Source: JBHEKP01 sp041859375 (lineage in GTDB: Bacteria; Hydrogenedentota; Hydrogenedentia; Hydrogenedentales; CAITNO01). From it: a stretch of 13,463 nucleotides of DNA. This document shows positions 8,220-13,463 of this stretch, in pieces. The translations under genes and the position numbers were made by a program. The number at the start of each line of letters is the position of its first letter. Position 1 is the stretch's first letter. The notes beneath the pieces were generated by a model. The model saw only the letters and a list, made by a program, of their open reading frames with translations, made no database searches and was not told where the DNA came from. The stretch covers positions 1 to 13,463 of the forward strand of contig JBHEKP010000143.1 of the NCBI GenBank assembly GCA_041859375.1, read 5' to 3'.

Positions 8220-8228
8220 AGTGTAGCA
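8220..8228 (-). promoter_or_regulatory. Predicted extended -10 promoter for the GH2 gene
   Basis: The minus strand reads TGCTACACT, again a TG-N extended -10, placing the start of transcription near 8213, about 38 bases before the ATG. No convincing -35 is visible. It closely resembles the greA element. Confidence 0.45.
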
Positions 8229-8324
8229 AGCGGCTGGCGCAAAGGGAAGGGATCGTGCGGGCATGCGTGTGAAAAGTGAAATTCGAAAAACAGGGCCTGC
8301 CACCACCGTTATGCCCGATGCCAG

Positions 8325-9005
8325 TCAGGCGTCCACGTTTGTATCGTGGTAATGCTCCCCGTCTTCCGCAAGAATCCAGTTTATGCCCCTGTATCTTTCC
8401 GTCAAACAGCAGTGGAAAGAATCGAGTTCCTCCGCGTCAAGCTTGTCAAGCGTTTTTCCAAAAACGCTGAGGTCATTGCCGATAAAGGCAAGGTGCTCAC
8501 CGGATAGGTCAATGGCCGTCATATGCGCGATCATATGTTTTAAATCTTGATTTTTTACCCCGCGGTCATACTCCCGCGCCCTCCAAAGGCAGGTCCTAAC
8601 CATCATCTGGTACTCGATGAGCTCGTCCTTTGCCCTCAACTCATGATCGGCGGCAATTTCCTTGAGAAATTTGGTTTGCCTGGCGATTTCAATCATGTCC
8701 TCTGTCATCTCGTCGTACCCGGGTTTGGGGCGCATTTTGAGGGCCCACGCGAGCACTGTGGCCCCCTCTATCAACCATGAAGCCGTAAGTTTCTGCCTGT
8801 CATTAAGCAGGCCGGGCTTGGCATGCAGTATTGCGGCCTCATCTTGCCGCATCACAGAGTCAAGGCCATGCAGTTTCACCCATTCGTTGAGTCGGGTCCA
8901 TTCCCTGTTTCGCATTTCGGCGGTATCGAACAATTCAACATCGTATCTGTACGTTAAAGATAGTAAAATATAAAGTCGTTGCGCCACGAGCGATTCGCTT
9001 TTCAT
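8325..9005 (-). CDS. DUF4272-like protein of unknown function
   Basis: The 226-residue product is mainly helical, soluble and without a signal peptide. It has the marks I associate with DUF4272: an N-terminal AQRLYILLSLTYR helix, the central SWLIEGATVLAWAL (residues 76-89, matching the family's WR-x-EA-x-x-LLWAL pattern), and a C-terminal ER-x-x-x-NW-x-L segment ending in HDTNVDA. The biochemical role of the family is unknown. The ATG at 9005 has AAGGA 12 bases upstream; the ATG at 9029 would add 8 residues and has no Shine-Dalgarno site. Longer readings run through the promoter and a divergent gene and are rejected. The gene is visibly AT-richer than its neighbours, hinting at different ancestry. 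It is transcribed divergently from a Fis-type regulator, which may control it (inference). Confidence 0.75.
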   Translation of the reverse strand: MKSESLVAQRLYILLSLTYRYDVELFDTAEMRNREWTRLNEWVKLHGLDSVMRQDEAAILHAKPGLLNDRQKLTASWLIEGATVLAWALKMRPKPGYDEMTEDMIEIARQTKFLKEIAADHELRAKDELIEYQMMVRTCLWRAREYDRGVKNQDLKHMIAHMTAIDLSGEHLAFIGNDLSVFGKTLDKLDAEELDSFHCCLTERYRGINWILAEDGEHYHDTNVDA

Positions 9006-9046
9006 TCCGTTGCGGGTTCCTTTTGGCATTGAAGAGGGGTAAACAC

Positions 9047-9077
9047 AAGCATGTGAACTCTTTAAGCGTGTGAAGTC
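9047..9077. repeat. Tandem 14-bp imperfect direct repeat, candidate operator
   Basis: AAGCATGTGAACTC (9047-9060) and AAGCGTGTGAAGTC (9064-9077) match at 12 of 14 positions and are spaced 17 bases start to start. The second copy overlaps the predicted -10 of the DUF4272-like gene. The spacing of about 1.5 helical turns puts the copies on roughly opposite faces of the DNA. Confidence 0.5.
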
Positions 9078-9102
9078 TAACAATTTTAAACATGCCGGAC
9101 AA
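9074..9102 (-). promoter_or_regulatory. Predicted promoter of the DUF4272-like gene
   Basis: On the minus strand TTGTCC (9102-9097), a 17-base spacer and TAGACT (9079-9074) give 4 of 6 matches in each hexamer. Transcription would begin near 9067 in an AT-rich stretch. Confidence 0.4.
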
Positions 9103-9182
9103 CTCCGCGGAATAGGTGGTCTGCAAGGTGGAGGAGTGGGGGTGTTCATGACTTGCCGGGAAAGGATGGCGGAGTGTAACCT

Positions 9183-9392
9183 ATGGCAATGGCTAAGGTT
9201 GCGTTGACATTGGAAGACGTTTTCTTGCGGGTCACCCTGGGGGTGATGCTGCGCGCGGCGGGACATGAGACTACGGAGCGGGAGGCGGCGGAGGTGGCGA
9301 TTTTTGACAGTTGCGACCAGGCAGAACGGGCGGTGGGGCGTTGCCCGGTCCTGGTGGCGGTCCCCATGTCCGGGGTGGCCAGGGCCGTGTAG
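9183..9392 (+). CDS. N-terminal fragment of a degenerate receiver-Fis regulator (ends at in-frame TAG)
   Basis: The 69-residue reading frame has GGAG 8 bases before its ATG, and an in-frame TAA lies just upstream, so the start is firm. It resembles a shrunken response-regulator receiver: KVALTLED, the amphipathic helix VFLRVTLGVMLRAAGHE, then VAIFDSC with a possible phosphoacceptor Asp, and CPVLVAVP. The second and third helices of a normal receiver look shortened or lost. The frame ends at TAG (9390-9392) in the middle of what would be the fourth helix, and the same frame continues without other stops through 9662. It may be the front half of a pseudogene, an assembly or sequencing error, or a real short protein. 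Alone it would be an incomplete domain. Confidence 0.5.
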   Translation: MAMAKVALTLEDVFLRVTLGVMLRAAGHETTEREAAEVAIFDSCDQAERAVGRCPVLVAVPMSGVARAV

Positions 9393-9395
9393 GCC

Positions 9396-9662
9396 ATGCG
9401 GAGGGGGGTGTTTGGCTATTTTTTGACCCCCCTGGTGCCGGGGGAGGTGGAAATCATGGTGTCCCGCGCGCTGGAGGCGTCCGTCGGGGCGGTTCCCGCC
9501 GCGGAGTCCCGGGAAATCCTGCCTCTGGAGGCGGTTGAAAAACGGCATATCACGGAGGTGCTGCGCCGCTGCGGGGGCAATCGCACCGAGGCGGCGCGGT
9601 TGCTGGGAATTGGGCGGAACACCCTGTGGCGCAAACTGGGCTCCGGTGAAACCGGCAAATAA
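9396..9662 (+). CDS. Fis-type helix-turn-helix protein (C-terminal half of the split regulator)
   Basis: The 88-residue frame opens at an ATG one codon after the upstream TAG. It begins with AMRRGVFGYFLTPL in the joined reading, the last strand of a receiver, where the conserved Lys of the KP motif is Thr. A short proline-containing linker follows, then a clear Fis-type DNA-binding domain at the C-terminus: LEAVEKRHITEVLRRCGGNRTEAARLLGIGRNTLWRKL, as in NtrC and RegA/ActR-type regulators. No AAA+ ATPase domain is present. Because the ATG is so close to the stop, reinitiation could make the DNA-binding half independently. It is convergent with nothing and lies upstream of the str operon promoter. 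A target is not known; the divergent DUF4272-like gene is a candidate. Confidence 0.7.
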   Translation: MRRGVFGYFLTPLVPGEVEIMVSRALEASVGAVPAAESREILPLEAVEKRHITEVLRRCGGNRTEAARLLGIGRNTLWRKLGSGETGK

Positions 9663-9712
9663 TTCTTGACAGGGACTGCGGCGGGTGAAAAATCAGGCCC
9701 TCCCAAAGGCCG

Positions 9713-9739
9713 GTTTTCCCTGAAAAAACGGGGGAAAAC
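9713..9739. other. Stem-loop upstream of the str promoter
   Basis: GTTTTCCC (9713-9720) pairs with GGGAAAAC (9732-9739) across an 11-base A-rich loop. No T-run follows on either strand, so it is not a convincing terminator; it may be part of the upstream promoter region. Confidence 0.35.
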
Positions 9740-9753
9740 ACCGCAGGTAAAAA
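9735..9753 (+). promoter_or_regulatory. UP-element-like A-tracts of the str operon promoter
   Basis: AAAA (9735-9738) and AAAAA (9749-9753) fall at about -58 and -42 relative to the predicted start, where the alpha-subunit C-terminal domains of RNA polymerase contact strong ribosomal promoters. Confidence 0.4.
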
Positions 9754-9757
9754 GTGT

Positions 9758-9786
9758 TTGACATGGCCCTGTGAATTTGGTATGAT
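9758..9786 (+). promoter_or_regulatory. str operon sigma70 promoter
   Basis: TTGACA (9758-9763), a 17-base spacer and TATGAT (9781-9786) make a near-consensus promoter. Transcription should begin near 9793, leaving a leader of about 100 bases before rpsL. It is the best promoter in the window. Confidence 0.85.
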
Positions 9787-9791
9787 TTCCG

Positions 9792-9850
9792 TCCGTTGTC
9801 CAAACGGATGTTTTTATTCTCTGGCCAGGCATACCTGGACAGGTATGCTG
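9792..9850 (+). promoter_or_regulatory. Structured leader of the str operon
   Basis: Two stem-loops lie in the predicted 5' leader. TCCGTT (9792-9797) pairs with AACGGA (9803-9808) and is followed by TGTTTTTATT. GCATACC (9829-9835) pairs with GGTATGC (9842-9848), with CA/TG outside it across a bulged G. The first begins at the predicted transcript end and could protect it; the second is a nearly perfect inverted repeat and could be an RNA element or a DNA operator. Confidence 0.5.
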
Positions 9851-9892
9851 TGTGTCTGCGATATCCACACGGTTACGCTTAGGAGAGTTGTT

Positions 9893-10315
9893 GTGCCGAC
9901 CATTAATCAGCTGGTTAGAAACTGCCGCAAGAAGGTCGTTGCGAAGACCAAATCGCCGGCGTTGAAGAGTTGCCCCCAGGCTTCGGGCACGTGCACACGC
10001 GTGTTCACGATGACGCCCAAAAAGCCGAACTCCGCGCTGCGCAAGGTCGCCCGTGTCCGCCTGAAAAACGGCATGGAAGTGACGACCTACATCCCGGGTG
10101 TCGGCCACAACCTTCAGGAGCACTCGCAGGTCATGATCCGCGGGGGCCGTGTGAAGGACCTCCCCGGCGTGCGCTACCACATGATCCGCGGCGTCCTGGA
10201 CGCCCAGGGTGACGTGGGCGGCACGGCCAGTGTCAAGGACCAGGGCGGCAAGAAGGTTCACGTTGGGCGCTGGGTCAGCCGTTCCAAGTACGGCGTGAAG
10301 CGGCCCAAGAAATAA
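9893..10315 (+). CDS. rpsL: 30S ribosomal protein S12 with C-terminal insertion
   Basis: S12 sits at the decoding centre of the small subunit and influences accuracy. Conserved blocks are intact: TPKKPNSALRKVARVRLKNG, GHNLQEHS, IRGGRVKDLPGVRYH and the terminal RSKYGVKRPK. The lysine and proline positions known for streptomycin effects look wild-type. The protein is 140 residues against the usual 123-124. The extra 16 or so residues lie between LDAQG (residues 102-106) and SRSKYG (129-134), where relatives have a short GVKDRKQAR-like loop; here it reads DVGGTASVKDQGGKK followed by VHVGRWV. The reading frame stays open with normal codon use, so it looks real. The GTG start at 9893 has AGGAG 7 bases upstream and fits the family MPTINQL start; longer starts would overlap the promoter. 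First gene of the str operon. Confidence 0.96.
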   Translation: MPTINQLVRNCRKKVVAKTKSPALKSCPQASGTCTRVFTMTPKKPNSALRKVARVRLKNGMEVTTYIPGVGHNLQEHSQVMIRGGRVKDLPGVRYHMIRGVLDAQGDVGGTASVKDQGGKKVHVGRWVSRSKYGVKRPKK

Positions 10316-10324
10316 CAGGGACAA

Positions 10325-10349
10325 AGCGTCCGGGGACGCTGCTCCCCGG
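10325..10349 (+). promoter_or_regulatory. Mutually exclusive stem-loops in the rpsL-rpsG spacer
   Basis: AGCGTC (10325-10330) can pair with GACGCT (10335-10340), or CCGGGGA (10330-10336) with TCCCCGG (10343-10349). The two stems share bases and cannot form together. In E. coli this spacer is where S7 represses its own translation; a similar role here is inference. Confidence 0.5.
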
Positions 10350-10393
10350 TTTGGGATGAACAGGCGCGCTGGCGTCAAGGATGTGGTTGAGCG

Positions 10394-10867
10394 ATGGCAA
10401 GACGACGGGAAATCATTAAACGGACCACGCTGCCGGACCCGAATTACAACAGCACCGTGGTGTCCAAGTTTGTGAACGCCGTGATGCTGTGCGGCAAAAA
10501 GAGCGTGGCCGAGGCCATCGTCTACGGTGCCTTCGACATCATCAAGGCGAAGGTTCCGAACGAGGATCCCCTCACCGTTTTCCTCACGGCCCTCGACAAC
10601 GCCAAGCCGGTCCTCCAGGTGAAGTCGCGCCGCATCGGCGGCGCCACCTACCAGGTGCCGGTCGAAATCGCGCCGGCCACGCGCACCGCGCTGGCCTTCC
10701 GCTGGATTATCGAGTTCTCCCGCAAGCGCGGCGAAAAGACGATGCGCGAGCGCCTCGCGGGCGAGCTGCTTGACTGTTACAACAAGCAGGGCGCGACGAT
10801 GAAGCGCAAGGACGACACGCACCGGATGGCCGAGGCCAACAAGGCGTTTGCCCACTTCCGGTTCTAG
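10394..10867 (+). CDS. rpsG: 30S ribosomal protein S7
   Basis: S7 is a primary binder of the 16S rRNA 3' domain, starts assembly of the small-subunit head and contacts the E-site tRNA. The 157-residue product has the usual length and the typical start MARRREIIKR, followed by LPDPNYNSTVVSKFVNAVMLCGKKSVAE, the block KSRRIGGATYQVP and the end AEANKAFAHFRF. The ATG is the first start after an in-frame TGA six bases upstream. AAGGA at 10377-10381 is 12 bases away, a rather long spacing. A spacer of 78 bases with alternative hairpins separates it from rpsL. In E. coli S7 controls the translation of this operon by binding its own mRNA. Confidence 0.97.
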   Translation: MARRREIIKRTTLPDPNYNSTVVSKFVNAVMLCGKKSVAEAIVYGAFDIIKAKVPNEDPLTVFLTALDNAKPVLQVKSRRIGGATYQVPVEIAPATRTALAFRWIIEFSRKRGEKTMRERLAGELLDCYNKQGATMKRKDDTHRMAEANKAFAHFRF

Positions 10868-11091
10868 GGCGGCGGTTCTGGTGATGAGGATGCAGCTGAT
10901 TTTATTCAACGGAGAGTGAGCAACCCGAGGGTTGAGAACCCCGGGCCAAAGCCGCCTCTGTGTTCAAGTCTTGAAAGTTGAATCAGAGAGAGCGTGACGC
11001 CGGATGCCTGATGAAGCAGGCGCGGTGCCCGGCCCGGAAAGCAGGTTAAGAACATGCCCGCCGCGAAGACGGCGGATACGGGAGAGACACC
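10868..11091 (+). promoter_or_regulatory. Long structured spacer between rpsG and fusA
   Basis: The 224-base spacer has no supported gene. It contains overlapping small hairpins CAACC/GGTTG (10921-10925, 10930-10934) and GGGTT/AACCC (10929-10933, 10937-10941), a long-range pair ATTCAAC/GTTGAAT (10904-10910, 10977-10983), a two-part stem GCCGG/CCGGC enclosing GCCTG/CAGGC (10999-11033), and CCGCCG/CGGCGG (11058-11063, 11070-11075) just before the Shine-Dalgarno GGAG (11081-11084). No good promoter or T-run terminator was found. Confidence 0.5.
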
Positions 11092-13188
11092 GTGCCACGC
11101 ACACTGCCAATGGAAAAGATGCGCAACATCGGCATCATGGCGCACATTGACGCCGGCAAGACCACCGTTACAGAACGCGTCTTGTACTACTCCGGCCGCC
11201 TGCACCGCATGGGCGAGGTCCATGACGGTGCCGCCACCATGGACTACATGGAGCAGGAGCGGGAGCGCGGTATAACCATCACCTCCGCCGCGACAGCGTG
11301 CGAGTGGAATGGTTACCACATCAACATCATCGACACACCGGGCCACATTGACTTCACGGCCGAGGTGGAGCGCAGTCTGCGCGTGCTCGATGGCGCCGTG
11401 GCCGTGTTCTGCGCCGTGGCGGGGGTGCAGCCCCAGTCTGAGACGGTTTGGCGCCAGGCCCAGCGGTACAAGGTTCCCCGGATTGCCTTCGTGAACAAGA
11501 TGGACCGGGTGGGGGCCGACTTCCACCGCGCGGTCGCCACCATGGAATCCCGCCTTGGTGCCTTCCCCATCCCCGTGCAGATGCCCGTGGGTTCGGAGGA
11601 CACCTTCAGGGGCCTGGTGGATCTGGTGGATCTGCGGCTCGTCATGTGGGACTCCGACGGCACGGCCAACAAGCAGGTGATCACCCCGGTGCCTGAGGAC
11701 CTTCTCGACGAGGTGATGCTGCGCAGGCATGAAATGCTGGAGCGCATCGCCGATGTCGACGACGAGTTCATGGAGCACTACCTGGGCGACGACGAGCATG
11801 TGTCGGTCGAGGCGGTCAAGGCGGGATTGCGCAGGGCCACCCTGGCGAACAAGTGCACCCCGGTTGTCGCGGGAACCGCGCTCCGGAACAAGGGCACCCG
11901 GCTGATGCTGGACGCCGTGCTGGATTATCTGCCGTCGCCGCTGGACGTCGAGGACTACCAGGGAACCCTCCCGGACGACCCCGAGCGTGTTGTGGTGCGC
12001 AAGGCGGACGACGACGAGCCCTTTTCGGCGCTGGCGTTCAAGATCCTGACCGACCCGCATGTGGGCAGACTGACCTTCGTGCGCGTGTATTCGGGATCGG
12101 TGGCGGCGGGCGACCAGGTGCTCAACGCGCGCACCGGCCGCAAGGAGCGGCTCGGGCGCCTGCTGGAGATGCACGCCGACGAGCGCACGGACCTGAAGGA
12201 ACTCAGGGCCGGCGACATCGGCGCCGTGATCGGGTGCAAGGACACCACGACGGGCGACACGCTCTGCGATGCGAAGAAGCCCGTGGCGCTTATGCCGGTG
12301 ACATTCCCGGATCCGGTGGTCCACATTGCGATCGAGCCGAAGACAAAGGCGGATCAGGACAAGTTGTCGCAGGCGCTGGTGAAGCTGTCCGACGAGGACC
12401 CCACCTTCCGGGTGAAGGTGAACGAGGAGACCGGGCAGACGATCATCGCCGGCATGGGCGAATTGCACTTGGAGATTATCATCGACCGGCTCCGCAGGGA
12501 GTTCAAGGTCGAGGCGAACGTCGGCAAGCCGATGGTGGCCTACAGGGAAACCATCATGGGCACGGCCGAGGCGGACAAGCGTTTTGTCCGGCAGTCGGGC
12601 GGACGCGGCCAGTACGGCCACGTCGTCCTGACAATAGGGCCGGGCGAGACGAACTCCGGCTACACATTTGAAGACAAGATCGTTGGCGGCGTGATACCGA
12701 AGGAGTATATTCCGGCGGTTGAAAAGGGCGCCAGGGAGGCCCTCCAGAGCGGCATCATCACCGGGTATCCGATGGTGGACGTGAAGGTGACCCTCACCTA
12801 CGGCTCCTACCACGAGGTGGACTCCTCGGAGCTGGCCTTCCAGATCGCCGCGTCAATGGCGGTGAAGGAGGCCGCGCCCAGGGCGAAACCCGTCCTGCTG
12901 GAGCCGATGATGAAGGTTGAGGTCATCACGCCGGACGAGTTCACCGGCGAGGTGATCGGCGACTTTGACCGGCGCCGCGGCCGCCTTGAGGGCATGGATT
13001 CCGAGGCCGGAATCCAGAACATCAGGGCTTTCGTGCCGCTGTCGTCGATGTTCGGCTACGCCAACGATTTGCGTTCGCGCACCCAGGGGCGCGCCTCGTA
13101 CAGCATGGAATTCGGCATGTACGAGCCGGTGCCCAGAAACGTCGCGAATGAGATTTTGGAGCATATGGGAAGCACGTTCCGCTTTTAG
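11092..13188 (+). CDS. fusA: Elongation factor G
   Basis: EF-G is the GTPase that drives translocation of tRNA and mRNA and helps recycle ribosomes. The 698-residue protein has the usual length and all five domains. GTPase motifs are intact: AHIDAGKT (17-24), RGIT (59-62), DTPGH (81-85) with the catalytic His85, NKMD (135-138) and a later GTALRNKG. Domain III carries GMGELHLEIIIDRLRREF, domain IV SGGRGQYGHVV, and domain V the FDRRRG and FGYANDLRSRTQGRASYSMEF blocks. The GTG start has GGAG 7 bases upstream; an internal ATG at 11110 would remove six residues and lacks that site. The position between rpsG and tuf marks it as the canonical EF-G rather than a paralogue. The coding sequence is strongly GC-rich like the rest of the operon. 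Confidence 0.98.
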   Translation: MPRTLPMEKMRNIGIMAHIDAGKTTVTERVLYYSGRLHRMGEVHDGAATMDYMEQERERGITITSAATACEWNGYHINIIDTPGHIDFTAEVERSLRVLDGAVAVFCAVAGVQPQSETVWRQAQRYKVPRIAFVNKMDRVGADFHRAVATMESRLGAFPIPVQMPVGSEDTFRGLVDLVDLRLVMWDSDGTANKQVITPVPEDLLDEVMLRRHEMLERIADVDDEFMEHYLGDDEHVSVEAVKAGLRRATLANKCTPVVAGTALRNKGTRLMLDAVLDYLPSPLDVEDYQGTLPDDPERVVVRKADDDEPFSALAFKILTDPHVGRLTFVRVYSGSVAAGDQVLNARTGRKERLGRLLEMHADERTDLKELRAGDIGAVIGCKDTTTGDTLCDAKKPVALMPVTFPDPVVHIAIEPKTKADQDKLSQALVKLSDEDPTFRVKVNEETGQTIIAGMGELHLEIIIDRLRREFKVEANVGKPMVAYRETIMGTAEADKRFVRQSGGRGQYGHVVLTIGPGETNSGYTFEDKIVGGVIPKEYIPAVEKGAREALQSGIITGYPMVDVKVTLTYGSYHEVDSSELAFQIAASMAVKEAAPRAKPVLLEPMMKVEVITPDEFTGEVIGDFDRRRGRLEGMDSEAGIQNIRAFVPLSSMFGYANDLRSRTQGRASYSMEFGMYEPVPRNVANEILEHMGSTFRF

Positions 13189-13236
13189 CGGGCTGCTTTG
13201 CGGGATTGTTTGAGTCAGCCTGGTGATGTGACCGGG

Positions 13237-13303
13237 CCGGCGGACCGGGGCGAAAGCGCCCTGCGGGCCGCCCGCCGGTCAAACCGTCGGCGCATAGGCG
13301 CCG
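13237..13303 (+). promoter_or_regulatory. Structured fusA-tuf spacer
   Basis: CCGGCGG (13237-13243) pairs with CCGCCGG (13272-13278) and encloses a hairpin made by GGGCG and CGCCC around an AAAG loop (13248-13261). A second hairpin, CGGCGC/GCGCCG with an ATAG loop (13288-13303), ends 4 bases before the tuf Shine-Dalgarno GAGGAGAG (13308-13315). No T-run follows, so these are more likely RNA-stability or translation elements than terminators. Confidence 0.5.
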
Positions 13304-13322
13304 GCCTGAGGAGAGTGCCGTC

Positions 13323-13463
13323 ATGGCCAAGGAAAAGTTTGAGCGCACGAAACCGCACGTGAACGTGGGGACGATTGGTCACGTTGACCACGGCAAGACG
13401 ACGCTGACGAGCGCGATCACGAAGACGCTTGCGAAGTCCGGCAAGGCGAAGGCGATGGACTTT
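13323..13463 (+). CDS. tuf: Elongation factor Tu, N-terminal part (cut by the window end)
   Basis: EF-Tu carries aminoacyl-tRNA to the ribosome as a GTP complex. Only the first 47 residues are inside the window. They start MAKEKFERTKPHVNVGTIGHVDHGKTT, with the P-loop GHVDHGKT at residues 19-26, and end at AKAMDF. The ATG has the strong site GAGGAGAG 7 bases upstream. It is the fourth gene of the str operon, after fusA. The truncation is only the edge of the window. Confidence 0.97.
   Translation, partial: MAKEKFERTKPHVNVGTIGHVDHGKTTLTSAITKTLAKSGKAKAMDF

Noticed and set aside
6321..8279. Open frame of 652 codons on the + strand
   Set aside because: Antisense to the GH2 gene, whose catalytic motifs are clear; composition is that of a shadow frame.
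8286..8325. Possible terminator after the DUF4272-like gene (minus strand, ending in TTTTT)
   Set aside because: The T-run is preceded only by a 4-bp CAGG/CCTG stem with almost no loop.
9666..9671. TTGACA as an alternative str operon -35
   Set aside because: No acceptable -10 lies 16-18 bases downstream, while the pair at 9758-9786 is near consensus.
9416..10909. Open frame of 497 codons on the minus strand
   Set aside because: Runs antisense across the Fis-type gene, the str promoter, rpsL and rpsG; no family resemblance.
10906..12813. Open frame of 635 codons on the minus strand
   Set aside because: Antisense to fusA, with His/Arg-rich low-complexity composition.
1..13463. tRNA, rRNA, CRISPR arrays, insertion sequences, defence or phage genes
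   Set aside because: None was seen by eye; no cloverleaf, repeat-spacer pattern, transposase or terminal inverted repeats were recognised.

Overview
The window is a GC-rich bacterial chromosome segment made mostly of housekeeping genes. It encodes, in order: a three-gene cluster on the + strand (Gfo/Idh/MocA-type oxidoreductase, small unknown protein, exported HEAT-like protein); a leftward block (GH2 beta-mannosidase-like enzyme, then greA, then carB); a small AT-richer patch with a DUF4272-like gene diverging from a split Fis-type regulator; and the rightward str operon rpsL-rpsG-fusA-tuf, with tuf cut off by the window end. No mobile element, CRISPR array, tRNA or rRNA was seen. The mix of an atypical Gfo/Idh/MocA protein, a HEAT-like exported protein ending in a Trp-rich tail and a GH2 glycosidase in a GC-rich genome suggests a planctomycete-, lentisphaera- or hydrogenedentes-like polysaccharide degrader. 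This is an impression from gene content, not a phylogenetic result.

Region 1 (1-2281): the oxidoreductase and the small second gene overlap by ATGA and are probably translationally coupled. The exported third gene follows 41 bases later. Region 2 (2312-8174, minus strand): the GH2 gene has its own extended -10 promoter. greA also has an extended -10 promoter, and a textbook intrinsic terminator lies between that promoter and the greA start codon, so the hairpin can both end the GH2 transcript and attenuate greA. carB follows greA closely and is probably co-transcribed.

Region 3 (8325-9662): a DUF4272-like gene faces left. Its predicted -10 overlaps one copy of a 14-bp tandem direct repeat. 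Facing right is a degenerate receiver plus Fis-type helix-turn-helix protein split by one in-frame TAG, with an ATG one codon after the stop.

Region 4 (9735-13463): a near-consensus sigma70 promoter with upstream A-tracts drives the str operon. Its leader and all three spacers contain stem-loops, and the last one before fusA and tuf lies directly upstream of the Shine-Dalgarno sequence. Ribosomal protein S12 carries about 16 extra residues near its C-terminus. S12, S7, EF-G and EF-Tu together supply small-subunit assembly, decoding and elongation.

No clearly new multi-gene system was found. The best leads are the S12 insertion, the greA leader terminator, the TAG-split regulator beside the tandem repeats, and the str-operon RNA structures.
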